NCBI RefSeq assembly: GCF_023168165.1
Contig: NZ_BQYJ01000004.1
Coordinates: 372,001 to 436,000 of the forward strand
Length of the DNA stretch: 64,000 nt
Direction of reading: 5' to 3'
Source: Niallia sp. NCCP-28
Lineage (GTDB): Bacteria > Bacillota > Bacilli > Bacillales > Cytobacillaceae
How positions within the stretch are numbered: position 1 is the first letter of the stretch; each line of letters begins with the position of its first letter. Under the pieces are notes generated by a model. It saw nothing but the letters and a program-made list of their open reading frames with translations. It was not told the origin of the DNA and did not search any database. Position numbers and translations under genes: made by a program. Of the stretch, positions 35,461-44,729 are shown in pieces.

Positions 35461-35598
35461 ATGAATATAGAAAAACTAAAGGACAAAGCCATCGATGCAG
35501 CTAAAAAAGCACAGAAAAATGAAAAAGTTCGTGAAAAGGAAAAAGAAATGGGTGTGAATGCAACCGAGAAATTGAAAGAAAAATTGGGAAGGAAATAA
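35461..35598 (+). CDS. Small charged protein, 45 residues
   Basis: It starts MNIEKLKDKAIDAAKKAQKN and ends ATEKLKEKLGRK, strongly amphipathic and Lys/Glu-rich, likely one or two helices. The ribosome site CGGAGGAGG is near-perfect and 9 nt from the ATG, and a strong terminator follows 6 nt after the stop, so it is a real monocistronic gene. Composition is like small spore or stress proteins, but I cannot name it. Confidence 0.75.
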   Translation: MNIEKLKDKAIDAAKKAQKNEKVREKEKEMGVNATEKLKEKLGRK

Positions 35599-35603
35599 CA
35601 AAA

Positions 35604-35652
35604 AAACCTTGTGATATTCGGAAATTATCCATTTATCACAAGGTTTGTTTTT
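35604..35652 (+). terminator. Terminator of the 45-residue gene
   Basis: AAACCTTGTGATA and TATCACAAGGTTT form a perfect 13-bp stem followed by GTTTTTT. Confidence 0.88.
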
Positions 35653-35922
35653 TGCATTTTTACTAATTAAAAGACACGAAAAAAATAAAATAAACAAATT
35701 TTTTAAATTTTTTATGCGAACGATTCCATTATTGTTACATAGATGTTTTCCAATGTTATATTTTATCACATGGACAATCGAATTCCACTGTCCCTTCTTG
35801 AATAAGATATCGATTGATGTTACGGTTATATTAGACATTCGCAATTTTCAGTGAATTCTAAGCTGGATTTTAGTTTTTTTTATGAAAATTCATTTTAATT
35901 TGAAGGGAGAAATGAAATTTAT
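35653..35922. other. Intergenic stretch before the HAD phosphatase
   Basis: About 270 AT-rich bases with no supported gene. A minus-strand frame through it lacks a ribosome site and is low-complexity Phe/Ile-rich. Confidence 0.4.
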
Positions 35923-36594
35923 ATGATTAAAGCTATAATTTTTGATTTTGATGGAACAATTATTGACACGGAAACAGCATGGTATATCGCTTTTAGAGAT
36001 GCTTATAAAGAACACGGTATTGATTTAACATTAGAAAAATACTCAGAATGCCTCGGCACTAGTCTTCATTCCTTTAACCCTTACACTTATTTAAGCACAC
36101 ATCACAATATTCCAATAGATTTAGATGAATTCAGAGAAACCATTCAAAATGCACACACTGGGATGATGGAAAAAGAGTCCATTCGACCTGGCATCTTAAC
36201 TTACTTAAAAGCAGCCAAAGCAAGTGGATTAAAAATTGGGCTAGCGACAAGTTCTGAGCTAGCATGGATCGAAAAGTTTGTAGATCTTCTTGGCATCAGA
36301 GACTACTTCGACTGCTTTTGCACAGCAGACAGCGTCAGTAATGTAAAACCAGATCCTGAACTATATTTACAAGCATTAGATTGTCTAGGCGTTCAAGCAA
36401 ACGAAGCGATTGCAATAGAGGATTCTCCAAATGGCTCACGCGCTGCAGTGGCTGCTGGCATTCATACTGTTGTCATTAAAAATACTATCACCGAGCAATT
36501 GCCCTTCGGAACAGGCCACCACACTATTGACTCATTAGAAAACTATGAATTGAATGACCTATTTGAAACCATTATTCAAAAAATCGGAAAATAA
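35923..36594 (+). CDS. HAD-superfamily hydrolase, YhcW/PGMB-like
   Basis: A 223-residue cytoplasmic phosphatase of subfamily IA with a helical cap. Motif I is IIFDFDGTIIDTET (nucleophile Asp), motif II ATSSE, motif III KPDPELY and motif IV AIEDSPNGSRAAVAAG. This set suits beta-phosphoglucomutase-like or YhcW-type phosphatases; the residues that separate mutase from phosphatase cannot be judged by eye. The ribosome site is AAGGGAG. The next plus-strand gene starts 218 nt later with its own ribosome site. Confidence 0.9.
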   Translation: MIKAIIFDFDGTIIDTETAWYIAFRDAYKEHGIDLTLEKYSECLGTSLHSFNPYTYLSTHHNIPIDLDEFRETIQNAHTGMMEKESIRPGILTYLKAAKASGLKIGLATSSELAWIEKFVDLLGIRDYFDCFCTADSVSNVKPDPELYLQALDCLGVQANEAIAIEDSPNGSRAAVAAGIHTVVIKNTITEQLPFGTGHHTIDSLENYELNDLFETIIQKIGK

Positions 36595-36811
36595 AAAAGG
36601 CAAAATACCTTGCAACACAGCTAAAAAATTTTTTTATAAAAAGGTAGCATATACTCAGGATGCAGCAGAAAGGATGTTCATATCGCTGCTCTTAAATACC
36701 AGCTAATTCAACTTGTTTACATGATATTGCCGAATATTTCCTCCTCTATACTTCTTAGCATCTCATTCTCTGCTTATCTTTCGAATTATCCAATAAAAAA
36801 GGAGAGTATCT

Positions 36812-38047
36812 ATGAAAAGGTTTGAACAGGATCATCCCAAATTAAATGAACTTACTTGTCCCACTAAGCATAAGCCCCATGCTGTGCATTTTGGGGCAGG
36901 GAACATTGGAAGAGGTTTTATCGCATTGCTTTTAACCAAATCAGGCTATGATGTTTGTTTTGTTACACGCAACAAAAAGAAAATCTCCCTACTTCAGCAA
37001 AAAAAACAGTACTCCGTATATATCGCCAATCCATCAATTGATGAATTACTCGTTAAAAATGTTACAGCCATTTCCTCACAAAACAAAAAAGCGGCAGCTA
37101 AACTGATCGGGGAAACAGATTTAATTACTACTGCAGTTGGGATTGCCAATTTGCCAAATATCGCAAAAAATATTGCATCTGGCATCGAACGAAGGTTAAA
37201 AAGCAATAATACAAATCCCCTTCATATCATTGCTTGCGAAAATGCGATTGGCGGAAGCTCACAGCTAAAAAAATGGGTATATGAACAACTTCCCGAAGAA
37301 TTACATGAAAAAGCAAATCGTTTTATTGCATTCCCAAATGCAGCTGTTGATCGAATTGTTCCTGCAAAACCTCATCCAGACCCACTTGCTGTAACAGTTG
37401 AACCTTACTTCGAATGGGTGATTGACCGTTCTGCGATGCTTGGAGGACTGCCCGAAATAAAAGGTGCAACATTGGTAGATTCCCTTGAAGCCTTTATTGA
37501 ACGAAAGTTATTTACTGTCAATACTGGTCATTGCTTTGCTGCATACTATGGCTATTTAAAAGGGTATTCTACCATACAAGAAGTAATGGCTGATGCAGCA
37601 TGCAAAACTGAAATTAAAAAGGTGATGCAAGAAACGGGAGATATACTCACAGAAAAATATGATTTGGATGAACAAACTCATAAAAAATATATTGATAAAA
37701 TTCTTCATCGCTTTACCAATCCTAAACTGATTGACAAAGTCGTGCGGGTTGGACGCTCTCCCATTCGCAAGCTTTCCATTAGCGATCGCCTTGTTCGTCC
37801 GACTCTTTTAGCATATGATTTAGGCCTCGATGTATCGAACCTAATAAAAGGAATAGCTGCTGCACTGCTGTTTGACTATGAAAAAGATCCAGAAGCGGTC
37901 AAATTAAATCAAGCTATACGGAAAAATGGCATTCATCAAGTTATTGCCAAATATTTAGGAATTCCAAGCTCCCACCCTCTTCATCAAAAAATCGCCAATA
38001 AATATGATGAATTTAAGCAAAGATATCGCCTTATACAAGAAGCATGA
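36812..38047 (+). CDS. mtlD: Mannitol-1-phosphate 5-dehydrogenase with N-terminal extension
   Basis: NAD-dependent conversion of mannitol 1-phosphate to fructose 6-phosphate. The Rossmann motif VHFGAGNIGRGF starts at residue 25, whereas typical MtlD proteins begin directly with it. The extra 22 residues (MKRFEQDHPKLNELTCPTKH...) are supported by the start at AAAGGAGAG. Other family blocks are ACENAIGGSSQLK, FPNAAVDRIVP, KLFTVNTGHCFAAYYGYLKG and the C-terminal VRVGRSPIRKLS. No mannitol PTS or mtlR gene is nearby, so mannitol uptake must be encoded elsewhere or the enzyme serves osmolyte synthesis. Confidence 0.93.
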   Translation: MKRFEQDHPKLNELTCPTKHKPHAVHFGAGNIGRGFIALLLTKSGYDVCFVTRNKKKISLLQQKKQYSVYIANPSIDELLVKNVTAISSQNKKAAAKLIGETDLITTAVGIANLPNIAKNIASGIERRLKSNNTNPLHIIACENAIGGSSQLKKWVYEQLPEELHEKANRFIAFPNAAVDRIVPAKPHPDPLAVTVEPYFEWVIDRSAMLGGLPEIKGATLVDSLEAFIERKLFTVNTGHCFAAYYGYLKGYSTIQEVMADAACKTEIKKVMQETGDILTEKYDLDEQTHKKYIDKILHRFTNPKLIDKVVRVGRSPIRKLSISDRLVRPTLLAYDLGLDVSNLIKGIAAALLFDYEKDPEAVKLNQAIRKNGIHQVIAKYLGIPSSHPLHQKIANKYDEFKQRYRLIQEA

Positions 38048-38100
38048 ACTTTCTCAGCCAATGAAATTTCTTTTTATTAAATAGATAAACTCGAAAAAAC

Positions 38101-38157
38101 TTTCAATAAAAAAGATGATCTGTAATGTTGAATCTACAGATCATCTTTTTATTGAAA
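38101..38157. terminator. Long bidirectional terminator after mtlD
   Basis: A 23-bp stem (TTTCAATAAAAAAGATGATC with its complement, one bulged A) around a 10-nt loop. It lies between mtlD and the convergent secreted-protein gene and can serve both. Confidence 0.9.
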
Positions 38158-38160
38158 TTT

Positions 38161-40005
38161 CTAATTTACTTTTACGCTTTTTGCACTGCTTTTATTTCCA
38201 GCTGCATCGCTTGCATACACATTTAATGTAGAGCCTTTCTTTTGGGCTGCTATTTTTACTTTATAGTTCCCTTTGCTGTCTGCTTTCCCTGCTCCAAGCT
38301 TTTTGCTGCCATTGTAAATAGAAACAGTTGCACTCTTTTCTGCTTTACCTGTCACTGTTGTCGTTTTGCTTGTTACTTTATTGACAATCGGTGCACTTGG
38401 CGCTGTTTTATCCAGTACTTTCACTGTTTTGGTGCCGCTCTTATTTTTTGCTGCATCCACTGAGTAGACGCTGATGGATGTTCCTGCTTTTTGCTTTGAT
38501 ATTTTAATAGAATATTTTCCATTGCTAGGCACTGTTGTTTCGCCTATTTTTTTGCTGCCCACATACGCATATACCTTTGATTTTGCCTCAGCAGTTCCCG
38601 TTATGGCAGTAGACTTATCGGAAACTGAATCTACACTTGGCGTTTTCGGTGCTGTTTTATCTAATACTTTTACTGTTTTATTAGCACTTGTATTCCCAGC
38701 TTTATCAACGGTATATACACTGATGGATGTTCCTGCTTTTTGCTTTGATATTTTAATGGAATATTTTCCGCTTTTTGCTGTTGCCTCTCCTAACTTCTTG
38801 CTTCCTGCATATGCATATACTTTTATGTTCGACTCTGCTTTTCCTGTAATCACAGTAGATTTATCAGAAATTGTATCAACGGTTGGTGTTTTGTCTAGGA
38901 AAGAAGCTTTTAGGCGGTAATTAGCTTTTGTAATGCCACTCCAAGAATACGGATCTATATAAAAATAATAAGTTCCCTTTGATAATTCTTCAGAAATAAT
39001 AAGCTTTGATCCTCGAGAACTAGCATAATCGTAATTAATTTCATTCCCATATACATCATATAAAGATATATAATATCCACCTGTTGTATTATCTAAAGTA
39101 ATACTAACATTTCCGCTCCGATTTGTTGTAAATTGGTAAACATCTCTATCTAGACTAGAATAGCTACTAGATGAGTAATATTTATTTGAAACGATAGACA
39201 GGGAGGTTTCTTTCGTTTCATTCGGCTCAAAGGTAGAAGTACTTCTATTAATAGCACCTGGATAAGTTACTTTTAATTGGTAAGTAGCTCCAGTAATTCC
39301 ACTCCATGAATATGGTTTAATCTCCAAATAATATTTCCCTTTTTGTATTTTTTCTAAAATTCGAAGTTTTGCTCCTCCTGTACTATCATAATCGTATTCA
39401 ACTTCATTTCCATATTCATCATATAAAGACATATAATATCCACCTGTGATATTTTCCAGTGTTACATACACTTCTCCATCTTTATTTGTTGTAAAATTGT
39501 ATATATCCCTGTCTATATTCGAATCACTTGCGGATTTATATAGTTGGCCAGATTTGATTGATAAACCCGTTTCAAATGTGTCGTTAGGTTCAAAAGTAGC
39601 CGTATTCCTTTTAAAAGAACCAGCATAAGTAGCTTTCAATTGATAAGAAGCACTTTTAATTCCACTCCAAGAGTATGGTTTAATTTTCACATAATAAGTT
39701 CCCTTTGAAACTTTCTCATAAATAGCGAGTTTTGATCCTTTGGTACTATTATAATCGTAATCTATCTCATTTCCATTTGCATCATAGAGCTCCATATAAA
39801 AACCACCTGTCGTTTGATCAAGCGTTATATATACTTCTCCATCTTTATTTGTTGTAAATTTGTATGTATTTTCAGCGTTTACTGAGGCAATTGTTCCTTT
39901 TACCGCAACGCCTGACGAAATACTATAATCTTTTGCATGCGCTAATTCACTTGAAAATAAACCAATAAGAATAAGAAAAAAAGCTACACTTAAAATACGT
40001 TTCAT
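38161..40005 (-). CDS. Secreted repeat protein: three PPC-like and three Big_6-like domains
   Basis: A 614-residue exported protein with signal peptide MKRILSVAFFLILIGLFSSE...AHA. Three pre-peptidase C-terminal-like beta domains follow (each with YxFTTNKDGEVYxTL, MELYDANGNEI and KIKPYSWSGI-type blocks, about residues 30-370). Then come three bacterial Ig-like modules (DKTAPxxPxVDxVSDKSTxI, KYSIKISKQKAGTSISVY, about 375-610). No catalytic domain or wall anchor is visible. It may bind wall or matrix polymers. The repeats are near-identical at DNA level in places, so copy number could vary by slippage. The end of the gene abuts a shared terminator. Confidence 0.85.
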   Translation of the reverse strand: MKRILSVAFFLILIGLFSSELAHAKDYSISSGVAVKGTIASVNAENTYKFTTNKDGEVYITLDQTTGGFYMELYDANGNEIDYDYNSTKGSKLAIYEKVSKGTYYVKIKPYSWSGIKSASYQLKATYAGSFKRNTATFEPNDTFETGLSIKSGQLYKSASDSNIDRDIYNFTTNKDGEVYVTLENITGGYYMSLYDEYGNEVEYDYDSTGGAKLRILEKIQKGKYYLEIKPYSWSGITGATYQLKVTYPGAINRSTSTFEPNETKETSLSIVSNKYYSSSSYSSLDRDVYQFTTNRSGNVSITLDNTTGGYYISLYDVYGNEINYDYASSRGSKLIISEELSKGTYYFYIDPYSWSGITKANYRLKASFLDKTPTVDTISDKSTVITGKAESNIKVYAYAGSKKLGEATAKSGKYSIKISKQKAGTSISVYTVDKAGNTSANKTVKVLDKTAPKTPSVDSVSDKSTAITGTAEAKSKVYAYVGSKKIGETTVPSNGKYSIKISKQKAGTSISVYSVDAAKNKSGTKTVKVLDKTAPSAPIVNKVTSKTTTVTGKAEKSATVSIYNGSKKLGAGKADSKGNYKVKIAAQKKGSTLNVYASDAAGNKSSAKSVKVN

Positions 40006-40205
40006 TTTATTTCCCCCTACCTATATTCTGTTTCCTTTTTGTTTGTCCCTTGCTATAGTTAGCATTCTCTGTCTATTAAACAAACAAATATCCCTTATAG
40101 ATCGATTAACTAGTTTATTTTACCACATACATTCCTAATTTTATCCAATAACATTTCAAAAACCGGAACTTTTTAACTATTCTTTGTATTTTTTTGTAAA
40201 ATAAA

Positions 40206-40275
40206 TAGCTATCCCCCAAAAAATCGAAGCAAAAAATAGCCAAACTGAAGCAATTTCACCATTTTTATTGCAGCA
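40206..40275 (+). repeat. 21-bp phased array, copy 3
   Basis: TAGCTA (40206), GAAGCA (40226), GAAGCA (40247), GCAGCA (40270): spacings 20, 21 and 23. The TGTCGAA word is degenerate here (TTGTAAAATA). Confidence 0.65.
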
Positions 40276-40359
40276 ATGCCTTTATCGTATCTATTAATGT
40301 TTCATTTATCTTCCCTTGGTCTATATATATAGTAAAACCAAAGGAGGTTGTTCTAAAAA

Positions 40360-40467
40360 ATGGTAGAACGCAATGATCTGAAAAACAAAACAGTTGACCG
40401 TGTAATAGAAACGCCAAAAGAGGAAAAAGAAAAGAAGTCGGATAAAAATAAAGAAAAAAAGGATTAA
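40360..40467 (+). CDS. Small charged protein, 35 residues
   Basis: It starts MVERNDLKNKTVDRVIETPK and continues as alternating Glu and Lys to the end. The ribosome site AAAGGAGG is near-perfect, 9 nt before the ATG, and a perfect terminator starts immediately after the stop. The protein must be disordered or helical and very soluble. Similar in character to the 45-residue gene at 35461. Function unknown. Confidence 0.7.
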   Translation: MVERNDLKNKTVDRVIETPKEEKEKKSDKNKEKKD

Positions 40468-40468
40468 A

Positions 40469-40506
40469 AACAAACCCCTTAGCGCAAAAAAACTAAGGGG
40501 TTTGTT
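40469..40506. terminator. Perfect bidirectional terminator
   Basis: AACAAACCCCTTAG and CTAAGGGGTTTGTT, a 14-bp perfect stem with a 10-nt loop, between the convergent small gene and the PutP gene. Confidence 0.9.
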
Positions 40507-40516
40507 CCTGCTTCTT

Positions 40517-41980
40517 TTATGAAGAATGTGTATAATCATCAAACTCTTTATTCATTTCCACACTCGGTGCTTCCGTCAACAAGCTGACTATCCAAATAGC
40601 AGCTAATCCTACGAAAAATCCTGGAATAATCTCATACAAACTAGTAACCAGTATTGGAATATTAGCCCAAATGATAACAGTTGTCGCTCCTCCAATAATT
40701 CCAGCAAGGGCTCCCCATTTATTCATCCGCTTCCAGTACAAACTTAATAAAATAACAGGACCAAACGAAGCGCCAAAACCTGCCCAAGCATAGCCTACTA
40801 AAGATAGAATCGTGCCATTTTTATCAAATGCAAGGATAACAGAAACAGCAGCTACTGCAAGAACAGCAAACCTGCTGATAAGTATAAGTTCTTTATCTGT
40901 TGCAGATCGGCGGAAGAATGTTTTATATACATCTTCTGTTAAGGAACTTGCCGTTACAAGCAGCTGGGAAGAAATGGTACTCATAACAGCGGCTAATAAT
41001 GCAGCTAATAAGAATCCAGTAATAAGAGGATGAAACAATATCTCGCTCAGCTTAATAAATACTGTTTCAGGATCAGATAAATTAAGCCCTTGCTTTGAAT
41101 AATAAGCCAAACCTATAAATCCAGTAAACATAGCTCCTCCCACTGAAAAAATCATCCAACTCATTCCTATGCGTCTTGCTTTTTTAATTTCTTTTACAGA
41201 AGAAATCGCCATAAACCGCACAATAATATGAGGCTGTCCAAAATAGCCTAAGCCCCATGCTAACAAGGATATGATTCCTAGTACTGAAGTTCCTTTAAAA
41301 ATATCGAATAATTTCGGATCTATCCCTTTGATTTCATTAAACGCTGGTCCAATTCCGCCAATTTCCATAATCGTAACAGCAGGCACAAGAACAAGTGCAA
41401 TAACCATTATTAATCCTTGCACAAAATCTGTCCAGGTTACTGCTAAAAAGCCGCCAAATAATGTATAAGCAATTACAACTGCCGCAATAATCCAAAGACC
41501 TACTTTATAATCTAGATTAAAGGTTGTCTGAAACAGAACACCGCCTGATACCATTCCAGAAGAAACATAAAATGTAAAAAATACGATAATAACAAGTCCT
41601 GAAGTTAATCGCAAAAGATTGGATTTATCACCAAAGCGATTCTCCAAATAAGCTGGAATAGTCATAGAATTATTGGCATGTTCTGTGAAAGTTCGGAGTC
41701 TAGGTGCAACATACAGCCAGTTTAAATAGGCTCCTATTGTTAAACCAATAGCAATCCATGATGCGCTTAAACCTTGTACATACATAGCGCCGGGAAGCCC
41801 CATCAAAAGCCATCCGCTCATGTCCGCTGCACCTGCACTTAATGCGGTAACAGCAGGACCAATTGATCTGCCTCCCAACATATAATCGGATAGATTCGAC
41901 GTGCGTTTGTAGGCAAAGAAACCAATCACCAGCATGCCCACCATATAAATACTGATAGAAATTAGAATCCCGATATTCAA
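40517..41980 (-). CDS. putP: Sodium/proline symporter (PutP/OpuE family)
   Basis: Inner-membrane Na+-coupled proline transporter of the SSS family, 487 residues, 13 helices. Family motifs are SDYMLGGRSIGPAVTALSAG, AADMSGWLLMGLPGAMY, WLYVAPRLRTFTE, the Na+-site region AAVMSTISSQLLVTASSLTEDVY and GYAWAGFGASFGP. The start is a TTG after AAGGGGG. No proline catabolic genes adjoin, so OpuE-like osmotic uptake is equally possible. Its upstream region is shared with the divergent secreted-protein gene. Confidence 0.93.
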   Translation of the reverse strand: MNIGILISISIYMVGMLVIGFFAYKRTSNLSDYMLGGRSIGPAVTALSAGAADMSGWLLMGLPGAMYVQGLSASWIAIGLTIGAYLNWLYVAPRLRTFTEHANNSMTIPAYLENRFGDKSNLLRLTSGLVIIVFFTFYVSSGMVSGGVLFQTTFNLDYKVGLWIIAAVVIAYTLFGGFLAVTWTDFVQGLIMVIALVLVPAVTIMEIGGIGPAFNEIKGIDPKLFDIFKGTSVLGIISLLAWGLGYFGQPHIIVRFMAISSVKEIKKARRIGMSWMIFSVGGAMFTGFIGLAYYSKQGLNLSDPETVFIKLSEILFHPLITGFLLAALLAAVMSTISSQLLVTASSLTEDVYKTFFRRSATDKELILISRFAVLAVAAVSVILAFDKNGTILSLVGYAWAGFGASFGPVILLSLYWKRMNKWGALAGIIGGATTVIIWANIPILVTSLYEIIPGFFVGLAAIWIVSLLTEAPSVEMNKEFDDYTHSS

Positions 41981-42226
41981 ACTTCTGCCCCCTTCTTGTT
42001 GTAATAAGATAATTGCTAGATTTTTCTCCCAAACTACTAATATAACAGAAAATTATCAACATTCCATGTTTTTATTTATTTTTTAATATTTATATTAGCT
42101 ATTTGCATAGAAAAATTATCTTTTTTAAACTGCTGCAAACTTATAAAAGTAACAAAATAACATTCAATTATGCTAAACTATCAATTAGGTATTTTTAACT
42201 ATTTAGTCAAAAAAGGGGAAATCTTA

Positions 42227-43324
42227 ATGAAAAAATACTTTCATTTATTACTAGCAGGAATATTATTGTTTTTACTTTTTCCTGCACCATCTCAAGCAAA
42301 GTCAACAATGATTTATTATCCTGTAACAAGTACAGATAAAATTAGTGCAGGCATATATAAATCCGCTCCTAACGGAAAAAGCAGTGCAGTATTAAAAGAA
42401 AAAACATATACATTAAAATCAACCAAAACTCCGCCTCTTAAATTGGCTGATTTCACATCAGCAGATATAAACAATAAGATTGCTACAAAAAAAGATTTTG
42501 AAAAAGATACGTATATGAATAATATGCCGATTGTGGATGTACAAGCAGCAGGATCAGATATCTACTTTACCAAATTTCTATTTAGCGGTTCCTACAATGG
42601 ATCTTATTGTGGCGGAGGTTCTGCTGATATATTAGAAATCTATAAACAAAACAGCAAAGGAAAAATAACAAAGGTAACGACAGATAAAATATCAACAAAC
42701 ACAGACAATGCTTTTACTGTCAGCGGAAACTATATCTATTATGCCAAAGTAGAAAAAAATGGCTTTTCCAAATTTACTATTATTAAATCTACATTAGACG
42801 GAAAAAAGAAAACAACATTAAAAAAAGCAGTGGATGATTTTTGGATAAGCGGAAATAAAATCTACTATACAAGCAAAAATGCATTATACAGCATGAACTT
42901 AGATGGAAAAAAAGATACAAAAATTTCTAGCATCAAAGCAAAATTGTATAATATATCTGGCTGCGATGAAGGCAATTATGCCGTTTCAAATAATGGCATC
43001 TCTTATTTTGACTATAACAGCGATGCACCATACAACTACTATTTTGACTTCAGCAAAGGAACGGTAACAAAAATAAAAGAAAAAACAAAAGATGGAAACT
43101 ACCCTTATGTTGTGGACGTAGATTTAAGCAAAAAACGCTATATTGGAATTACGTGGAATGACGATATCGAAAACAGCAATATAAATGTTTATAATTTCGA
43201 TGGAAAGCTAATAAAAAAATTAATGACAACTGATTTTTCTAACCTAGCCATTCACTCTATTGATGCTAAAACAGGTGTATTGCTGTATGTTCAAGGGGAG
43301 CAATTAAAACAAATAAAATTTTAA
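42227..43324 (+). CDS. Secreted DUF5050-like beta-propeller protein
   Basis: An exported 365-residue protein. The signal peptide is MKKYFHLLLAGILLFLLFPA ending PSQAKS. The mature part consists of repeated blades with ISGNKIYYTSKNALYSMNLD and GNYIYYAKVEKNGFSKFTII-type units, as in DUF5050 or WD40-like propellers. I start at 42227 because this ATG opens the signal peptide behind AGGGG; an ATG 19 codons earlier has no ribosome site. Function unknown; perhaps surface sensing or binding. Confidence 0.8.
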   Translation: MKKYFHLLLAGILLFLLFPAPSQAKSTMIYYPVTSTDKISAGIYKSAPNGKSSAVLKEKTYTLKSTKTPPLKLADFTSADINNKIATKKDFEKDTYMNNMPIVDVQAAGSDIYFTKFLFSGSYNGSYCGGGSADILEIYKQNSKGKITKVTTDKISTNTDNAFTVSGNYIYYAKVEKNGFSKFTIIKSTLDGKKKTTLKKAVDDFWISGNKIYYTSKNALYSMNLDGKKDTKISSIKAKLYNISGCDEGNYAVSNNGISYFDYNSDAPYNYYFDFSKGTVTKIKEKTKDGNYPYVVDVDLSKKRYIGITWNDDIENSNINVYNFDGKLIKKLMTTDFSNLAIHSIDAKTGVLLYVQGEQLKQIKF

Positions 43325-43375
43325 TATAGAATTGGTGGGAGCGAGCGTATTCCCGCCTTCTTTTCTATCGTTTTT

Positions 43376-43453
43376 TGTCGAAAAATAGCTATTTCAAGTA
43401 AAATTGAAGCTAAACTTCCGCAAACCGCAACATTGCATATACAAAATGATGCA
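43376..43453 (+). repeat. 21-bp phased array, copy 4
   Basis: TGTCGAA (43376), TAGCTA (43386), GAAGCT (43406), GCAACA (43427) and GATGCA (43448): spacings 20, 21 and 21. It lies between the propeller gene and the NERD gene. Confidence 0.75.
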
Positions 43454-43549
43454 ATCTAGGCGCATACCTCTTTTTTTCAGAAGAAAAGAAGGATTTCCCT
43501 CGACTTTATAGAACCTATTACATGAAAAAATTAATATCGGAGTGATGAC

Positions 43550-44521
43550 ATGATTGCAAAACGCCTTGAAAGACCCCTTCTTATTCCTAAACTGGAAACA
43601 TTGCTAAAAAGAATTGTCCCCAAACATGAAAAAATCCCTCTTATTCAATCTGATTTGCATAAACTAGCAGCTGGATATCGCGGAGAACAATCTCTGCACT
43701 TTGCATTTAGTTTTTTGCCGGAAAATAAATATTATATTCTTCACGACTTGCGCCTATTTGATGGAAAACACTATTTTCAAATCGATGTATTAATCCTCTC
43801 CACCAAATATCTTCTTTTATTAGAAGTTAAAAATATTTCTGGAGAATTGCATTTCGATACGGCATTTAACCAATTGATTCGAATAAAAGGTGAAAAGAAA
43901 ACTGCTTTTCCAGATCCTCTAACGCAAGTAAAAAGACTAAAACTACAATTACAGCAATTCTTAAAATTAGATGAATCGATCCCTATTTATAGTTTAATTG
44001 TGATAGCCAACCCCTCTTCCATCATTACTGCAAACCGCTCCCAACAGTCTCATATTCTTCACAGCAGCTACCTTCCCTTTCAAATGGAGCAAATCTCTGA
44101 ATCCATATCCCGCCATGCACTGGATGAACATTCCATAAAAGCACTGATCAAAAAAATAAAAAAGAAGCATATGCCTTTTCATTCCTCCGTACTATCAAAA
44201 TATCAGCTTGAATCAAATCATATACAAAAAGGCGTTATCTGCAAAAACTGCGGTTACCTCCCAATTAACAGAATAAACGCAAACTGGCATTGCCCCAAAT
44301 GCGATTTTAAAGACAAAAAGGCACATTTACGGGCGCTGAAGGACTATTATTATTTATATGGAGATACTATTACCAATCAACAAGCTAAAAGGTTTCTGCA
44401 AATAGATTCCACCTCTCTTGCCATTAGACTATTAAAACCAGTCTCTGCCAAAAGCTCCTTAGAAGGGAGAGGAAGAACTTATTTCCTCTCTATAAAAACA
44501 CTTTCTAAATTGGAAAAATAA
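43550..44521 (+). CDS. NERD-domain protein with C-terminal zinc ribbon
   Basis: A 323-residue protein with an N-terminal NERD nuclease-related domain (about 45-165: GYRGEQSLHFAF, the acidic-basic pattern IDVLILSTKYLLLLEVKNIS with Asp, Glu and Lys). After a helical linker comes a zinc ribbon CKNCGYL...CPKCDF (about 232-255). NERD proteins share the nuclease fold and some act in DNA processing, but most are uncharacterised. Its TAA lies inside the first bases of a dispersed repeat. Single gene with no partner. Confidence 0.87.
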   Translation: MIAKRLERPLLIPKLETLLKRIVPKHEKIPLIQSDLHKLAAGYRGEQSLHFAFSFLPENKYYILHDLRLFDGKHYFQIDVLILSTKYLLLLEVKNISGELHFDTAFNQLIRIKGEKKTAFPDPLTQVKRLKLQLQQFLKLDESIPIYSLIVIANPSSIITANRSQQSHILHSSYLPFQMEQISESISRHALDEHSIKALIKKIKKKHMPFHSSVLSKYQLESNHIQKGVICKNCGYLPINRINANWHCPKCDFKDKKAHLRALKDYYYLYGDTITNQQAKRFLQIDSTSLAIRLLKPVSAKSSLEGRGRTYFLSIKTLSKLEK

Positions 44522-44674
44522 AGTAAAACCTCAATCAATAGGGGTTTTCCACATCCTCCACTAATGGTTAGTTGAACCAATCAGGCTTTTACGGGCAAGT
44601 TTCTCTCCACCTACATTTCTCGTTTTCTCTTATCCTCCCTTAGGTGGGGTCAAAAGCCCGTTAATGCGTGATAA
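44518..44674 (+). repeat. 160-bp dispersed repeat, full copy
   Basis: Best-preserved 3' half: CCAATCAGGCTTTTACGGGC, CTCCACCTACATTTCTCG, CCCTTAGGTGGGGTC, AAAAGCCCGTTAATGCGTGA. Pairing options are CCACCTA/TAGGTGG inside GGCTTTT/AAAAGCC, or instead ACGGGC/GCCCGT. Its first bases supply the stop codon of the NERD gene. Confidence 0.9.
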
Positions 44675-44729
44675 AAAGAATTTAGCAGCAAAAATAACCT
44701 TTATTTGCAGTATATAAAACACCGTTAGT

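Noticed and set aside
35476-35844. Minus-strand 122-residue frame
   Set aside because: It is antisense to the well-supported 45-residue gene and its terminator and is low-complexity.
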